NCBI GenBank assembly: GCA_030345135.1
Contig: CP128386.1
Span: 2,753,677-2,817,676, forward strand
Source: Chitinophagaceae bacterium DXS
GTDB taxonomy: Bacteria > Bacteroidota > Bacteroidia > Chitinophagales > Chitinophagaceae
Direction: 5' to 3'
Length of the DNA: 64,000 nt
Below the pieces are notes generated by a model, which worked only from the letters and a program-made list of their open reading frames with translations, made no database searches and was not told the origin of the DNA. Positions 26,349 through 36,253 of the stretch are shown here, piece by piece. Position 1 is the first letter of the stretch; each line of letters opens with the position of its first letter. A program made the position numbers and the translations under genes.

Positions 26349-28097
26349 TTACTTCTCCACAACGACGAAGCTAACCGACCTCGCCGGAGCCAGCATCCTG
26401 ATGCCATCTTTAACCATCGCGGCATTTGCCTGGATGGATGTATAATTATCCGGGCCGCCTGAAACGCCTGAAGGACCAATACCATTAATATACACTTTCC
26501 TTGAGAATTCACCATTGTCATTGCCGCCGGTAAGTGTATACCAATAGTATTTTTCGCCTGATTTAAAGTTCTTCAAATTAATCGTGACTGTTTTGTCGCC
26601 GGTACCCGTATTTACAATAGCGACTGCACTTTGCCCGGATGAAAAGGTAGTGGCATATGAGACAATATCGGTTGAAGACGATGTTGAATTGACCAACCGG
26701 TCTCCCATATACTTCTGGAAATAATACATATGGTAAAATGCCGGACGCGGGCTCCATTTGGCCACTCCACCCGGTTCATCGCCTGCATTGAACATACCAT
26801 GATCATTTCCATTATCCCAACCATTTGACAAATCCCATCGCGAAGCCATGCCAAACTTGTTCTTCATCAACTCTCCCAACACCATTACCGCATGCATTCC
26901 GGAAACATGAGATACCATTTGCAGGGAACCTGTCGCAAAAATGTTCCATTCTGTCAGAGCAATGGGCTTAACGGTTCCGCCGTTTGAAGCAATATTTCCT
27001 GTGACATATGTCATGATGTTTTTTGGTACTGACGATGCAGCGTTAAGAATGTCTGCAGCTTTTGAGTTTGTGTTGTAGGGTGTGAAATAACTATGCACAA
27101 TATAAAAATCAGTTGCACTCCCTGCTTGTTTAACCACGCCGTTGTTCCAGTTTTGATCAGTCGGCGTTTGCCATGATGCAGGTGCAGTTTCAAGCAGTTG
27201 AGATCCGATGTAAATTGTCTTGCCAATTTCCTGTGCGGCTCTACGCATGGAATCAATAAACACTTTTACATGTTTGCCATATAACTCACCGGTGATATAT
27301 TCCGGCTGTCCGTCTTTATTCTGTGAGACATCAATACGATAGCCAGCCTGCCAGGTGCCATTACTTTCATTGCCAATTTCCCAGTATCTGGTTCTGCCAT
27401 TATCATAACGAACCCAGTCAGCAGCAAGGTGTGCTGCATCTGCAACCGGATCAGCTCCGGTTCCATAACGGGCATAACCATAGTTAACAGTGATCATGCC
27501 TTCGTTGCCGGATTGTTGTAAAGTGTTATAATAATTATCGACCGATAATGTCCAACCCTCTTCATTTTTTCCGAACCAGTAACCAGCGTCAATGTTGGCT
27601 CCGTTAGCATCTTTTATTTTCAGCGGAGCGGTAGCCGGTACTACACCTTTGGCCGCGTTCCATAGATAAACGCTGCTGATATTTCCACCCGGGAATCTTA
27701 TGATTTTAGGATGAAGCTGTTTAATATTATTTAGCAAAGCCGGCTCCGTTACAATCTGACTCATGTATGGGTTGGCATTGTTGCCAAAAAGATTGGTCGA
27801 TATTTTGGTAACAACATTTGTCGCATCTATATCAATGGTAACAGCCGGATTACCGGGTTTTTCCATCATCGTACAGGTTGGCACGGTAAAATTTTTCGCA
27901 GCCCAGTCATCCATAAAAAATCCCTGCGTATTTGCTGGTGGAGGGTCAACAGCAGCGGGAATGGTTACAGTTGTATCTGCTCCGCCGCCATTGTTATTAT
28001 TATTGGTTGTATTGCTCTTCTTACATGAATAACTCAATGTGGTTATACATATCATTGGCAGTAACAAACAATAGACTTTGTGTTTGTAGCTGTACAT
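26349..28097 (-). CDS. Clan GH-A glycoside hydrolase lipoprotein (arabinofuranosidase/GH51-like)
   Basis: 582 residues. Lipoprotein signal ending ITTLSYSCKKS (lipid Cys ~25) followed by an Asn/Gly-rich linker, consistent with surface display. The TIM-barrel part has NLFGNNANPY, HPKIIRFPGGNISSVYLWN, the acid/base RYWEIGNESNGTW, and a likely nucleophile in PIALTEWNIF. A C-terminal beta domain (FSSGQSAVAIVNTGTGDKTV, ending SVSFVVVEK) follows, as in alpha-L-arabinofuranosidases of COG3534. Assignment to an exact GH family is uncertain; it could be an endo-acting enzyme, since it sits directly after the surface glycan-binding protein where PULs usually place the surface endo-hydrolase. Confidence 0.75.
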   Translation of the reverse strand: MYSYKHKVYCLLLPMICITTLSYSCKKSNTTNNNNNGGGADTTVTIPAAVDPPPANTQGFFMDDWAAKNFTVPTCTMMEKPGNPAVTIDIDATNVVTKISTNLFGNNANPYMSQIVTEPALLNNIKQLHPKIIRFPGGNISSVYLWNAAKGVVPATAPLKIKDANGANIDAGYWFGKNEEGWTLSVDNYYNTLQQSGNEGMITVNYGYARYGTGADPVADAAHLAADWVRYDNGRTRYWEIGNESNGTWQAGYRIDVSQNKDGQPEYITGELYGKHVKVFIDSMRRAAQEIGKTIYIGSQLLETAPASWQTPTDQNWNNGVVKQAGSATDFYIVHSYFTPYNTNSKAADILNAASSVPKNIMTYVTGNIASNGGTVKPIALTEWNIFATGSLQMVSHVSGMHAVMVLGELMKNKFGMASRWDLSNGWDNGNDHGMFNAGDEPGGVAKWSPRPAFYHMYYFQKYMGDRLVNSTSSSTDIVSYATTFSSGQSAVAIVNTGTGDKTVTINLKNFKSGEKYYWYTLTGGNDNGEFSRKVYINGIGPSGVSGGPDNYTSIQANAAMVKDGIRMLAPARSVSFVVVEK

Positions 28098-28112
28098 AGA
28101 TTGAGTTTAAGC

Positions 28113-28345
28113 CTTCAGGTGTCAGGTATCAGGTACCAGTTTTAGCGTCAGCTTTCAGAAAAAAGGTAACAGGTATCGGGTATCAGTTGCAGGTTTAAGC
28201 GCGTTTGTTTTTAAGCCTCTGCCTGCATGATCAATTTCGATGAATTAGTTTGCCAGTTATCACCGGATAAGATACAGCTACCCTCCCAGATAGGCTGTAC
28301 CCCGATCGCTGATACCTGATAACCTGTTACCTGATTCCTGATAGC
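28113..28345. repeat. Inverted CAGGTAT heptad arrays between SGBP and hydrolase genes
   Basis: Left arm 28114-28193 (CAGGTGTCAGGTATCAGGT and GGTAACAGGTATCGGGTATC); right arm 28308-28344 in opposite orientation (GATACCTGATAACCTGTTAC). About 115 bp lie between them. The right arm ends 9 bp before the stop codon of the glycan-binding protein gene. Confidence 0.65.
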
Positions 28346-28352
28346 ATACAGC

Positions 28353-29618
28353 TTAGTTTGCCACTTTTACTATCCTGATATTATCTATTGCCATTGTTGC
28401 GCGGATATCGGCTGTTGTTCCATTCGAGATCACAATACGCATTGTCTGGCTGTTGTTCAGATCCTTGTATTTATTCAGGGCATTTCCACCACCGTTAACC
28501 AGTTTTCCGAGGTTTACTGAAACCGTGTACCACTTGCCGTCGGCGCTTTTTACAAAGTTTTTCAGCGGAAGGTTAATGCCATAGTCGCCTTGTGATAATT
28601 GTAGTATGAGCTCCCCTATCGGCTGCAATGTGGACATTTCAAACTTCAGATCATAACTCGCAAGTGGTGTTTCTCCGTCATACTTATCTGCAGGAGTCTG
28701 AGGAAACAACTTGCCGCCGTTAGTGCCGGACCAGTTGTCCATGTCAATTACTTTATCATTTGTCCAGCCCCAGTTAGCAGGAATGTTAATGTTGATCATG
28801 GCGAAATTGTTGTCGATCGCATTGATTCCAGGGTATGTATTCATTACAGCTTTACCTGCATCCAGGCCCCATCCGAAATTCAATATTCCGCCCCCGTCAT
28901 TTTTGGTATCCCAGTCAAGCGTCATTCCAATTCCTGAATGATCATACAATTTGTTTTCGCGTGTATCTGCAGACCATCCGCTTTGCGATTTTACAAAAAT
29001 GCCGCCGGTCGCGGGAGTCACCCCGGAAGGGACCGTTACGGTTAAAGATGTTCCATCTGCTGATGTGGTAAAACCTGTTGTTATAGCTGCACTTCCGGGA
29101 AAAGATATGCTATCTACAAAGAAGAAATATTTCCCATAAAGCGTGATAGATTCACCGGCTCTCGCATATTCATTACTGATCTGATCTATAGCTGGAGGAG
29201 GCGGCAATATCTTGAATTTGTAAACTGCTTCACCCTTGGGTGTGGTCACTTTTAGTTCATCAGGAACGTTTGGATTGGTTGCAACGGTCGGCACAGAGTC
29301 GGGCACCGTTATCACCAGGTATTGATCCGTTGCATAAACGGGGTTTACATCAACCACATAACCGTTAAATGCAACGGTCGTCGCACCAACAAGATTCTTA
29401 CCAACAATAGCAAGTGTACTTCCCAATGTTGCCTGGCTCAGGCTGCTATCGGTTGTTTTCGGATCAGTCAATCTTACCCTTTCAATTGAAGGAGGTCCTG
29501 CCGCCACAGGTATGTCAAGGTTATCTTTTTTACAGGAAAAAAAGAACGCCATACTTCCGCACAAAAGAAGCAGTAAGTGGCTTATTTTTTTAGGGAAGAT
29601 GATATTTTGATATTGCAT
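28353..29618 (-). CDS. Surface glycan-binding lipoprotein with IPT/TIG domains (SusE-position SGBP)
   Basis: 421 residues. Lipoprotein signal with LLLCGSMAFFFSCKKD (lipid Cys ~29). Two tandem IPT/TIG immunoglobulin-like domains: residues ~40-140 (ATLGSTLAIVGKNLVGATTV) and ~143-220 (ARAGESITLYGKYFFFVDSI). The C-terminal ~190 residues form a separate beta-rich, Trp-containing domain (TLDWDTKNDGGGILNFGWGL, ending MAIDNIRIVKV), in the position of the glycan-binding domain of SGBP-B proteins of xyloglucan and mixed-linkage glucan PULs. It would hold polysaccharide at the cell surface next to SusCD. Lies 78 bp after susD in the operon. Confidence 0.85.
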   Translation of the reverse strand: MQYQNIIFPKKISHLLLLLCGSMAFFFSCKKDNLDIPVAAGPPSIERVRLTDPKTTDSSLSQATLGSTLAIVGKNLVGATTVAFNGYVVDVNPVYATDQYLVITVPDSVPTVATNPNVPDELKVTTPKGEAVYKFKILPPPPAIDQISNEYARAGESITLYGKYFFFVDSISFPGSAAITTGFTTSADGTSLTVTVPSGVTPATGGIFVKSQSGWSADTRENKLYDHSGIGMTLDWDTKNDGGGILNFGWGLDAGKAVMNTYPGINAIDNNFAMININIPANWGWTNDKVIDMDNWSGTNGGKLFPQTPADKYDGETPLASYDLKFEMSTLQPIGELILQLSQGDYGINLPLKNFVKSADGKWYTVSVNLGKLVNGGGNALNKYKDLNNSQTMRIVISNGTTADIRATMAIDNIRIVKVAN

Positions 29619-29695
29619 AATTTATCTTTTAAATTGATCGCGCAGATCGTTTAAGATTCGTTTGATTATTTCTTTGCGCCATTTTTATCAGCCGC

Positions 29696-31348
29696 TTAAA
29701 ATTGATATGGAACCGGAGGCTTCGCCAGGTTGGGCGCCATCGTCATCTCTGTTGATGGGATCGGCAAATAAAAATTTGCTTCTGATACAGGATAAGTAGC
29801 TTTTTGATCTGACTGAATTTTCCATGAAGTGGCATTTGTCAGCTCATTGGGATAAATCCTGTAAGAGCCCCTGTCCTGGCTATTCAGGATCTGTACAGCT
29901 TTTGTTGGATTGTAATAATGCAACTGCACAATCTGGTACCATGCCTGACCTTCCATCGCAAACTCGAGGAATCTTTCTTTAAAAATATCATCAGCCGTAA
30001 TAGCAGTTTTGGGATCAAGGCCTGCACGCTGATGTACCGCGTTAAAGAATTGCAAGGCAGTAGCATCACTGGTGGAATTGTTGTTGCCCAATATTGCCTC
30101 AGCTAATACCAGGTACACGTCAGCAAGGCGAAGCATGTATGTGTTAATTTCAGTGCGTTGTTGAAGTACTTTTCCATCATTATCAGAAGGTCTGCCTACT
30201 ACATATTTCTTTGTCCACGCGCGTGCCCCATATTGAATTTGATTTTCGTCTTTTGATCTTACCGGAACATCTAACAATACTTCAATTGTTTTCTTTGCAT
30301 CATTGGGGTCAGGAACACCCTGGTGAATGTTAGTATAATGATCACCGGGGAACATAAATGTCGATTTGCGGCGCTTGTCAAAATTTTCATACATGCTCAT
30401 GATGTACATAGAAGCACCAATATCACCGCCCCAGCCATCACCAAAACCTGTAATGCTTGGATCAAAGGCGAGATATGCCTGCACACTGTTTTGCGTACCC
30501 CAATCTCCATCGTACTTCCATTGCAGTGCAAAAAGGCTTTCCTGGTTATTGTTGTTCTTCATTAAGAAGAGATCATCATAGTTCTGCATGAGCGATGCCC
30601 CGCTGTTGGTAATTACATCCTGTGCAAGAATTTTAGCACTGTCAAGATCTTTCTGATTTCGCGTACCTGTTTGTCCGACACCTGAACGCACCAGGTACAT
30701 TTTTGCCAGCATACCCTCTGCTGCCCATTTCGTTAAACGTCCTTTCTGTACGGGTGATGCAGGAAGATTTTCTGAAGCAAAACGCAAGTCGCGCAAGATA
30801 AACTGCCACACACTTTCCACCGTGTTTCTCGTAATGCTTGTATCAAGCAAGGAACCACTGTTGTCTGTAATGATGGGCACCGGCCCCCAGTTCTCAACCA
30901 AAAAGCTGTAGGCAAGACCTCTCATAAAGCGTGCTTCGGCTATCGCATGTTGTTTAACATTTTCAGGAACGCCTGCTCCCGAATATTTTTCAACGTTGAT
31001 GATCAGGCTGTTTGATTGTGCGACCACGTTGAAGAATGACTGCCATGAAGCGCTTACTTCAGGCGTAACAGAAGTCGTCTTCATTTGGATATTGTCAATC
31101 TGGTAAGATCCGGAGAATAAAACACCGCCTCTTGCATCGCCAATACCATGCGATGCCTTGTCATTATAATCAAACCAAACCTTGTTATACAACGGAGCAC
31201 TTCCTGCCAGTACCTGGTCAGAGGTTTGATAAAAGTTCGCATCCACAATACTGTCTTCCGGCTTTACTTCCAGGAATGCTTTGCTGCAACTACCCAAAGA
31301 TCCGGCGAGGAAAAGCGCAGCGACTATATATAAATTTTTCTTTTTCAT
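29696..31348 (-). CDS. SusD/RagB family starch-binding-like outer-membrane lipoprotein
   Basis: 550 residues from ATG 31348 (MKKKNLYIVAALFLAGSLGS, lipid Cys in GSCSKAFLEV). SusD features are SCSKAFLEVKPEDSI, the TPR-like region with AIAEARFMRGLAYSFLVENW and GPVPIIT, ADVYLVLAEAILG, and a C-terminal FLEFAMEGQAWYQIVQLH with LPIPSTEMTMAPNL. It forms the lid of the SusC transporter and captures oligosaccharides. Starts 26 bp after susC; no independent promoter expected. Confidence 0.95.
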   Translation of the reverse strand: MKKKNLYIVAALFLAGSLGSCSKAFLEVKPEDSIVDANFYQTSDQVLAGSAPLYNKVWFDYNDKASHGIGDARGGVLFSGSYQIDNIQMKTTSVTPEVSASWQSFFNVVAQSNSLIINVEKYSGAGVPENVKQHAIAEARFMRGLAYSFLVENWGPVPIITDNSGSLLDTSITRNTVESVWQFILRDLRFASENLPASPVQKGRLTKWAAEGMLAKMYLVRSGVGQTGTRNQKDLDSAKILAQDVITNSGASLMQNYDDLFLMKNNNNQESLFALQWKYDGDWGTQNSVQAYLAFDPSITGFGDGWGGDIGASMYIMSMYENFDKRRKSTFMFPGDHYTNIHQGVPDPNDAKKTIEVLLDVPVRSKDENQIQYGARAWTKKYVVGRPSDNDGKVLQQRTEINTYMLRLADVYLVLAEAILGNNNSTSDATALQFFNAVHQRAGLDPKTAITADDIFKERFLEFAMEGQAWYQIVQLHYYNPTKAVQILNSQDRGSYRIYPNELTNATSWKIQSDQKATYPVSEANFYLPIPSTEMTMAPNLAKPPVPYQF

Positions 31349-31374
31349 TTTGTTCACGTTTAATAATGGCTCAA

Positions 31375-34300
31375 TTAGAAATCCACTCCGATGTTTAAAG
31401 TGTACACGCGTGTTAACGGATAACGACCTGCGTCAATTCCATACACCTGGTTGCTTGATGAAACGTCTCTTCCTGTAAATGCGCCGATCTCGGGATCGTA
31501 GCCTTTGTATTTAGTTATGGTTGCGAGGTTTTGAACGCCTGCTGCCAGACGTATGCCCTGTATTACTTTCAGCTTGTTCAAAATGCTCTTCGGTACGTTG
31601 TAACTGAGTGTTATGTTTTTTAAGCGGAGGTATGAGCCATCTTCAACAAAATTGCTGGCATATCTTTTATAGTTACCATTGGGATCGCCATTACTGATCC
31701 TTGGAATAACGGTGCCCGGGTTTGCTAAGGTTGGGTTAAGCGGATCACCTGCAAGTCGTGCATAATTAAATGTTTCAGCCAGCAGGTTACGGCCAAGATT
31801 TATATTATTAGGATTGGTGTTATCGTAACGAAGCTGGTTGTAGATATCGTTGCCTTGTGAGCCAATGATGAGAACACTCAAATCAAATCCTTTATAGCTG
31901 AAGGTGTTGGTAAACCCATACGTGAATTTGGGCCATGGATTACCAATGATGGTCTGATCCCGGTAATCAATAATGCCATCTTTATTCATGTCTTTGTATT
32001 TGATATCACCAACCCAAACACCACCCGGATCTGCGTCCAGTCTGGTAACACCATCGGACTTAACAGGAACAGCACTTGCTTCAATTTCTTTTTTGTCTTT
32101 GAATATGCCTTCCTGAACATAGCCATAAAATAACCAGGGAGCTTGTCCAACTGCGGAGCGTTCAATAAAACCAATACCATCACCATTAGAAATCGACCAA
32201 ACCTGCCTGTCAATAACCGCCGTTGGCTGATAGAACTTGGTGATCTTAGTCTTGAAAGCGGAAATATTTAAATTACTTCTCCATGTAAAGCCTGATTTTG
32301 CTGTAATGTTTACTGTGTTCAATGTAAACGCCCATCCACGATTTTCAAGTGCTCCGATATTTACTGTGGGAGCTCCTATTGAGCCTTGCCCGGATGTGCC
32401 CATGTATGCAGGCTCAGGCAAGCCCATTAACAGGTTGGATGTTTTGCGGATATAATAATCTCCCTCTAACTGAATTCTGTTTTTCAACATGCTTAAATTA
32501 AAGCCAATGTTATTTGTCTGGGTGCTCTCCCATTTTACATTAGGATTGGCAAACTTGCTTACCATGAAGCCGGTTCCAAAAGGGGTAGTTACGGCTGATA
32601 ATGGTGCGAGGTAACCCTGGCCGCTGCCCTGGTTGCCGGTTAAACCTGTCTCTACTCTTATTTTAAATTCATTCAACCAGGTAAGCTGACGCATAAATGA
32701 TTCTTCTGAAACGCGCCATGCAGCTGACGCTGAGGGGAAATAACCCCACCTGTTATCCGGTGCAAAGTTGATGGAACCATCTGCCCTTATTGCGCCCTGA
32801 ATAATATATTTATCATCATAAGTATAATTTACGCGAGCGAAATATGATTCCATGGCCCAGGTGCCTTTGTAACTGCTGTTGGTCTGTCCCTGGGCATTGC
32901 CAAGTGGAAGTGAAACAACATCGTTTGAAACGAAGCCCTGGCGCGAACCAGAAATGCCTGAATATTGACTTTTCTGCGCCTCGTGGCTGGCCATTGCACT
33001 AATATCGTGCTTGCCAATTTTCGTGTTGTATTGCAACATCTGGTTCAGGTTCCAGTATGTGCTTGTTGAGTTACTCAGATCCAGCTTTGCCACGTTTGTT
33101 GCCACTACGCCAATTTTGTAGGACGGCATGAAATAACTTCCGTTACTCCAGCTCGCGTTAGCGTTAAGGCTGGTGCGGAAGGTGAGTCCTTTCAATATGT
33201 TTATCTCTGCAGAAATGCCTCCCAAACCGTTATAGCGTTTCAGGTTATTCTGCACAAGGCTGGCAATTGCCACAGGATTAACCGGTGTGAACTGCAGCTG
33301 AGAAGAACCGGGACTGTTGGTATTATCAGCGCCGGCCCAACTTCCGTCAGCATTTTTAACCGCGATGTTGGGCGGCATCTGAATGGCATTTCTGATAACG
33401 GATTCACTGGTAGTACCGAGTTTTTCATTGGTTTGGTTAAATGCAAGATTAGCGCTTAGTTTCAGCCATTTGCGTGCCTGGTTGTCAAGGTTCAGACGAA
33501 CCGAACCCCTGTCAAACTTGGAGCCAATGGCCACACCTTCCTGCGTAAAATATTCACCGGATAAATAAAATGTAGTGTTGTTAGAGCCTCCGCTTAAGTT
33601 AAGCTGATGCTTTTGCATAGGCGCACCTTTATATAAGGCGTTCTGCCAGTCAGTACCCGGGCCAAGAATCGATGAATCGGCAAATTCAGGTCTGCCGGTT
33701 CCGCCGGTTTGTAAGCGCCTGATCTCGTTTTCCATGGTAGCGTACTGGGGAAGATCCATGATGTCGAGTTTGTTAGGCTTATCCTGGTGTGAGTACATAT
33801 AATTATAGCCCACTTTAAGCTGACCGGCCTTTCCTCTTTTTGTCGTGATAAGCACAACGCCGTTGGTGGCCCTGGAACCATAAATGGCAGTAGCTGAAGG
33901 ACCTTGAAGAATGTCGATGGACTCAATATCAGAAGGATTCAATCCGGCGATCAGCGGATTTTGGTTGGCAGAACTGCTGCTTCCATAACCCACATCTTCC
34001 GACTGCTGAACCTGTACGCCATCTATTACATACAGTGGCTGTGTTCCGCCGTTTAGCGTACTGATACCGCGGATGTTTACAGATAAACCGCCACCTGGCT
34101 GACCTGAATTTTGCGTTACATACACACCGGCGGCCCTACCCTGTATGGCCTGTTCTAACGTTGTGTTGACTGTTTTATTGATATCTGCGGCAGAAACAGA
34201 AACCTGCGCACTACTGAGGTCAGTTTTCTTCATTTTGCCATAACCAACAACTACTACTTCGCTCAGTTTTCCGTAGTCTTCAGCCAGATCAATCATGATT

Positions 34301-34611
34301 GATGTGGAGCTGCCTACGGGCATGCGTCTTACTCCAAAGCCCAGGAAGGATACTTCCAGGACGTCTTCCTTTTTTGCATCGATGGAGAATTCTCCTTTGG
34401 CATCAGTAACGGCGGTATGAGTTGAACCTTTTACAGAAACGTTCGCTCCCACTATCGGTTCTCCCGTTGCTTTAGAAACAACCTTACCTGTTAATTTATG
34501 TGTATTTGATTGCTGCGCGCTGCCTGTAAAAGGCGACATAAGCACACAGCAGGAAAGCAGTATGCACCATATTATAAATGGCAGCCTTCTCCATTGTTGG
34601 TTTGGTTTCAT
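31375..34611 (-). CDS. SusC/RagA family TonB-linked outer-membrane transporter
   Basis: 1078 residues from ATG 34611 (MKPNQQWRRLPFIIWCILLS, signal peptide to SAQQ). A carboxypeptidase-regulatory-like domain (LTGKVVSKATGEPIVGANVS) is followed by the SusC signature LSEVVVVGYGKMKKTDL, the plug (LEQAIQGRAAGVYV, IDILQGPSATAIYGSRATNG) and a beta barrel ending YTLNIGVDF. Imports oligosaccharides with TonB energy. There is no STN domain, so ECF-sigma signalling through it is unlikely. First gene of the PUL; no regulator gene is visible next to it. Confidence 0.96.
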   Translation of the reverse strand: MKPNQQWRRLPFIIWCILLSCCVLMSPFTGSAQQSNTHKLTGKVVSKATGEPIVGANVSVKGSTHTAVTDAKGEFSIDAKKEDVLEVSFLGFGVRRMPVGSSTSIMIDLAEDYGKLSEVVVVGYGKMKKTDLSSAQVSVSAADINKTVNTTLEQAIQGRAAGVYVTQNSGQPGGGLSVNIRGISTLNGGTQPLYVIDGVQVQQSEDVGYGSSSSANQNPLIAGLNPSDIESIDILQGPSATAIYGSRATNGVVLITTKRGKAGQLKVGYNYMYSHQDKPNKLDIMDLPQYATMENEIRRLQTGGTGRPEFADSSILGPGTDWQNALYKGAPMQKHQLNLSGGSNNTTFYLSGEYFTQEGVAIGSKFDRGSVRLNLDNQARKWLKLSANLAFNQTNEKLGTTSESVIRNAIQMPPNIAVKNADGSWAGADNTNSPGSSQLQFTPVNPVAIASLVQNNLKRYNGLGGISAEINILKGLTFRTSLNANASWSNGSYFMPSYKIGVVATNVAKLDLSNSTSTYWNLNQMLQYNTKIGKHDISAMASHEAQKSQYSGISGSRQGFVSNDVVSLPLGNAQGQTNSSYKGTWAMESYFARVNYTYDDKYIIQGAIRADGSINFAPDNRWGYFPSASAAWRVSEESFMRQLTWLNEFKIRVETGLTGNQGSGQGYLAPLSAVTTPFGTGFMVSKFANPNVKWESTQTNNIGFNLSMLKNRIQLEGDYYIRKTSNLLMGLPEPAYMGTSGQGSIGAPTVNIGALENRGWAFTLNTVNITAKSGFTWRSNLNISAFKTKITKFYQPTAVIDRQVWSISNGDGIGFIERSAVGQAPWLFYGYVQEGIFKDKKEIEASAVPVKSDGVTRLDADPGGVWVGDIKYKDMNKDGIIDYRDQTIIGNPWPKFTYGFTNTFSYKGFDLSVLIIGSQGNDIYNQLRYDNTNPNNINLGRNLLAETFNYARLAGDPLNPTLANPGTVIPRISNGDPNGNYKRYASNFVEDGSYLRLKNITLSYNVPKSILNKLKVIQGIRLAAGVQNLATITKYKGYDPEIGAFTGRDVSSSNQVYGIDAGRYPLTRVYTLNIGVDF

Positions 34612-34825
34612 ACGTAAACAATTGTGGTTTGAAAAAGTCATAAGCAGAATTTGCGTTGATTTTGTAGCTGAATTAGTCCGAACGGGTGAAATGGTCATAC
34701 GGTTAGATATTCTTTATACATCCGTCCGGAATGTTTTAATATTAAGCGTGGTAATACACCTGTCCGTGAAGTGGCAAGTCTGTGGAGCATAAGCAATCGA
34801 TTTTAGTCTGTAAGTATGGTTTGTT

Positions 34826-34850
34826 AACACTTTTGGTGTAAAAGGTGTAA
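34826..34850 (-). promoter_or_regulatory. Candidate operator upstream of the hemicellulose-type PUL
   Basis: AACACTTTTGGTGTAAAAGG followed by TGTAA is near-palindromic and contains two direct GGTGTAA words 9 bp apart. It lies ~215 bp before the susC start. Based only on symmetry and position. Confidence 0.25.
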
Positions 34851-34919
34851 CTAAATTACTGGGAGGGGGCTCAAAACAGGGTACTCAAATGTTTATATGT
34901 TGGGGTTGAAATGTTAACT

Positions 34920-35547
34920 AAACCATGGGGACAGGGCTGCACGGGAGAAACAAGGGGATTTTTTGGGAGACGAAACCACGGAGGCAGGGCGACACGGAGA
35001 AACACGGTGTTTTTTTTGCCGCGAAGATAGGAAGGCTCAAAGGGGTACAAAGGTTTAAACCACGGCGACAGGGCGGTACGGGGAAACACGGCGATTTGTT
35101 GCCACGAAGACAGGAAGGCGCAAAGGGGCACAAAGTTTTTTACCACGGCACCAAGAACGCCAAGGGGCACAAAGATTTTTAAGAAGGCGCTAAAGCGCTG
35201 AAAAGGGCGCAAATATTTAGGCTAACATGTTCACTGTTAGGGTATGCGTAAGTAGGGAAAATATTATTAGGTCTTAGCGTCGCTGCCTCTTTGCGAGCTT
35301 TGCGTGAAACAATTTGTGCGGTAAGATCGTTGCGTCTCTGCTTCTTTGCGAGCTCTGCGTGAAACAATTTGTGCGGGGAAAGTCGTTGCGTCTCTGCTCC
35401 TTTGCGAGCTCTGCGTGAAACAATTTGTGCGGGGAAGCCGCTGCGCCGCTGCTCCTTAGCGAGCGCCGCGAGAAACAAAAAGCCCAAAACTCAGCGAGCT
35501 TTTGGAACAGCTTCGCCGGGTTTTAGGCTTTGAGCTTTAGGCTTTAA
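34920..35547. repeat. Intergenic repeats: forward CACGGAGGCAGGG arms and reversed TTTGCGAGCTCTGCGTGAAAC array
   Basis: 34920-35215 holds three or four degenerate ~85-bp units with words such as ACCACGGAGGCAGGGCGAC, GAAACACGG, CGAAGACAGGAAGGCGCAAAG. 35278-35480 holds four units of 50-56 bp in the opposite sense, each with CGTTGCGTCTCTGC, CTTTGCGAGCTCTGCGTG and AAACAATTTGTGCGGG. 35518-35550 is a GGCTTTGAGCTTTAGG heptad array that overlaps the SGNH-gene stop codon. Open frames here are repeat artefacts. Confidence 0.75.
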
Positions 35548-35549
35548 GC

Positions 35550-36227
35550 TTATCTAATGTTTTTAATCTGTTCCCACATGGCTTTAGACACCATTTCGTT
35601 GCCAAGATCGTTGAGATGAACGCCATCAACAGTTAAAACGCCCTTGTCGGTATTTTGGCTATTGTTTGATTTTTCGTAATCGGTGAACAATTTTCTCAGG
35701 TCAACAAGTGGCAGATTCAGATCTTTTGCCATATTACGAATAATGTTACTGTATTTGTTCAGGTCACCGTCCTGTTCGTTGCTGTAATCATTTTTCTCGC
35801 CAATGGTAGCGGGTGTACAAACAATTACCTTGGCGTTAGCAGCCTGCAATTTTTTGATGATGGCGCGGTAGAATTTTTCGAATTTGTCGGGATCAGTTCC
35901 TGTTCCGAAAGATCTTTTGTGCCATACATCATTCACACCTACATAGATGATAACGATGTCCGGGGATTTGCTCAGCACATCATCTTCCATTCTTAAATAA
36001 AGGTCATATACTTTATTGCCGCCAATTCCGGCGCCGATCAGTTCGTAATCATTAATACCTTGCTGTTTCAATGTCTTATCTAAAACGGTAATATAACCAT
36101 TCGGAGAAACGCCAGCCTGGGTGATGGAGTCACCAAAGAAAACAACCTTCTTTTTTTTCTGTGGAGCAAATGAGGCCGAGACAAGCAAAATCACAAACAG
36201 GGCAAGCCAAATCAGTTTACTATTCAT
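35550..36227 (-). CDS. Secreted SGNH/GDSL hydrolase (carbohydrate esterase-like)
   Basis: 225 residues with a signal peptide (MNSKLIWLALFVILLVSASF). All four SGNH blocks are visible: FFGDSITQAG (Ser), a GIGGNK block (Gly), VGVNDVWHK (Asn), and DGVHLNDLG (Asp/His). Members deacetylate xylan, pectin or glucomannan, or act on other acyl esters. Placed just upstream of GH125; may act on acetylated plant polysaccharide taken up by the nearby PUL, but substrate is inference. Confidence 0.88.
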   Translation of the reverse strand: MNSKLIWLALFVILLVSASFAPQKKKKVVFFGDSITQAGVSPNGYITVLDKTLKQQGINDYELIGAGIGGNKVYDLYLRMEDDVLSKSPDIVIIYVGVNDVWHKRSFGTGTDPDKFEKFYRAIIKKLQAANAKVIVCTPATIGEKNDYSNEQDGDLNKYSNIIRNMAKDLNLPLVDLRKLFTDYEKSNNSQNTDKGVLTVDGVHLNDLGNEMVSKAMWEQIKNIR

Positions 36228-36253
36228 GTTGGTTAGAATTTTAGCCTATAAAT

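Noticed and set aside
34871-35487. Open frames of 71-113 codons in the gap upstream of susC
   Set aside because: Repeat-derived; the same words translated in different frames, no start context.
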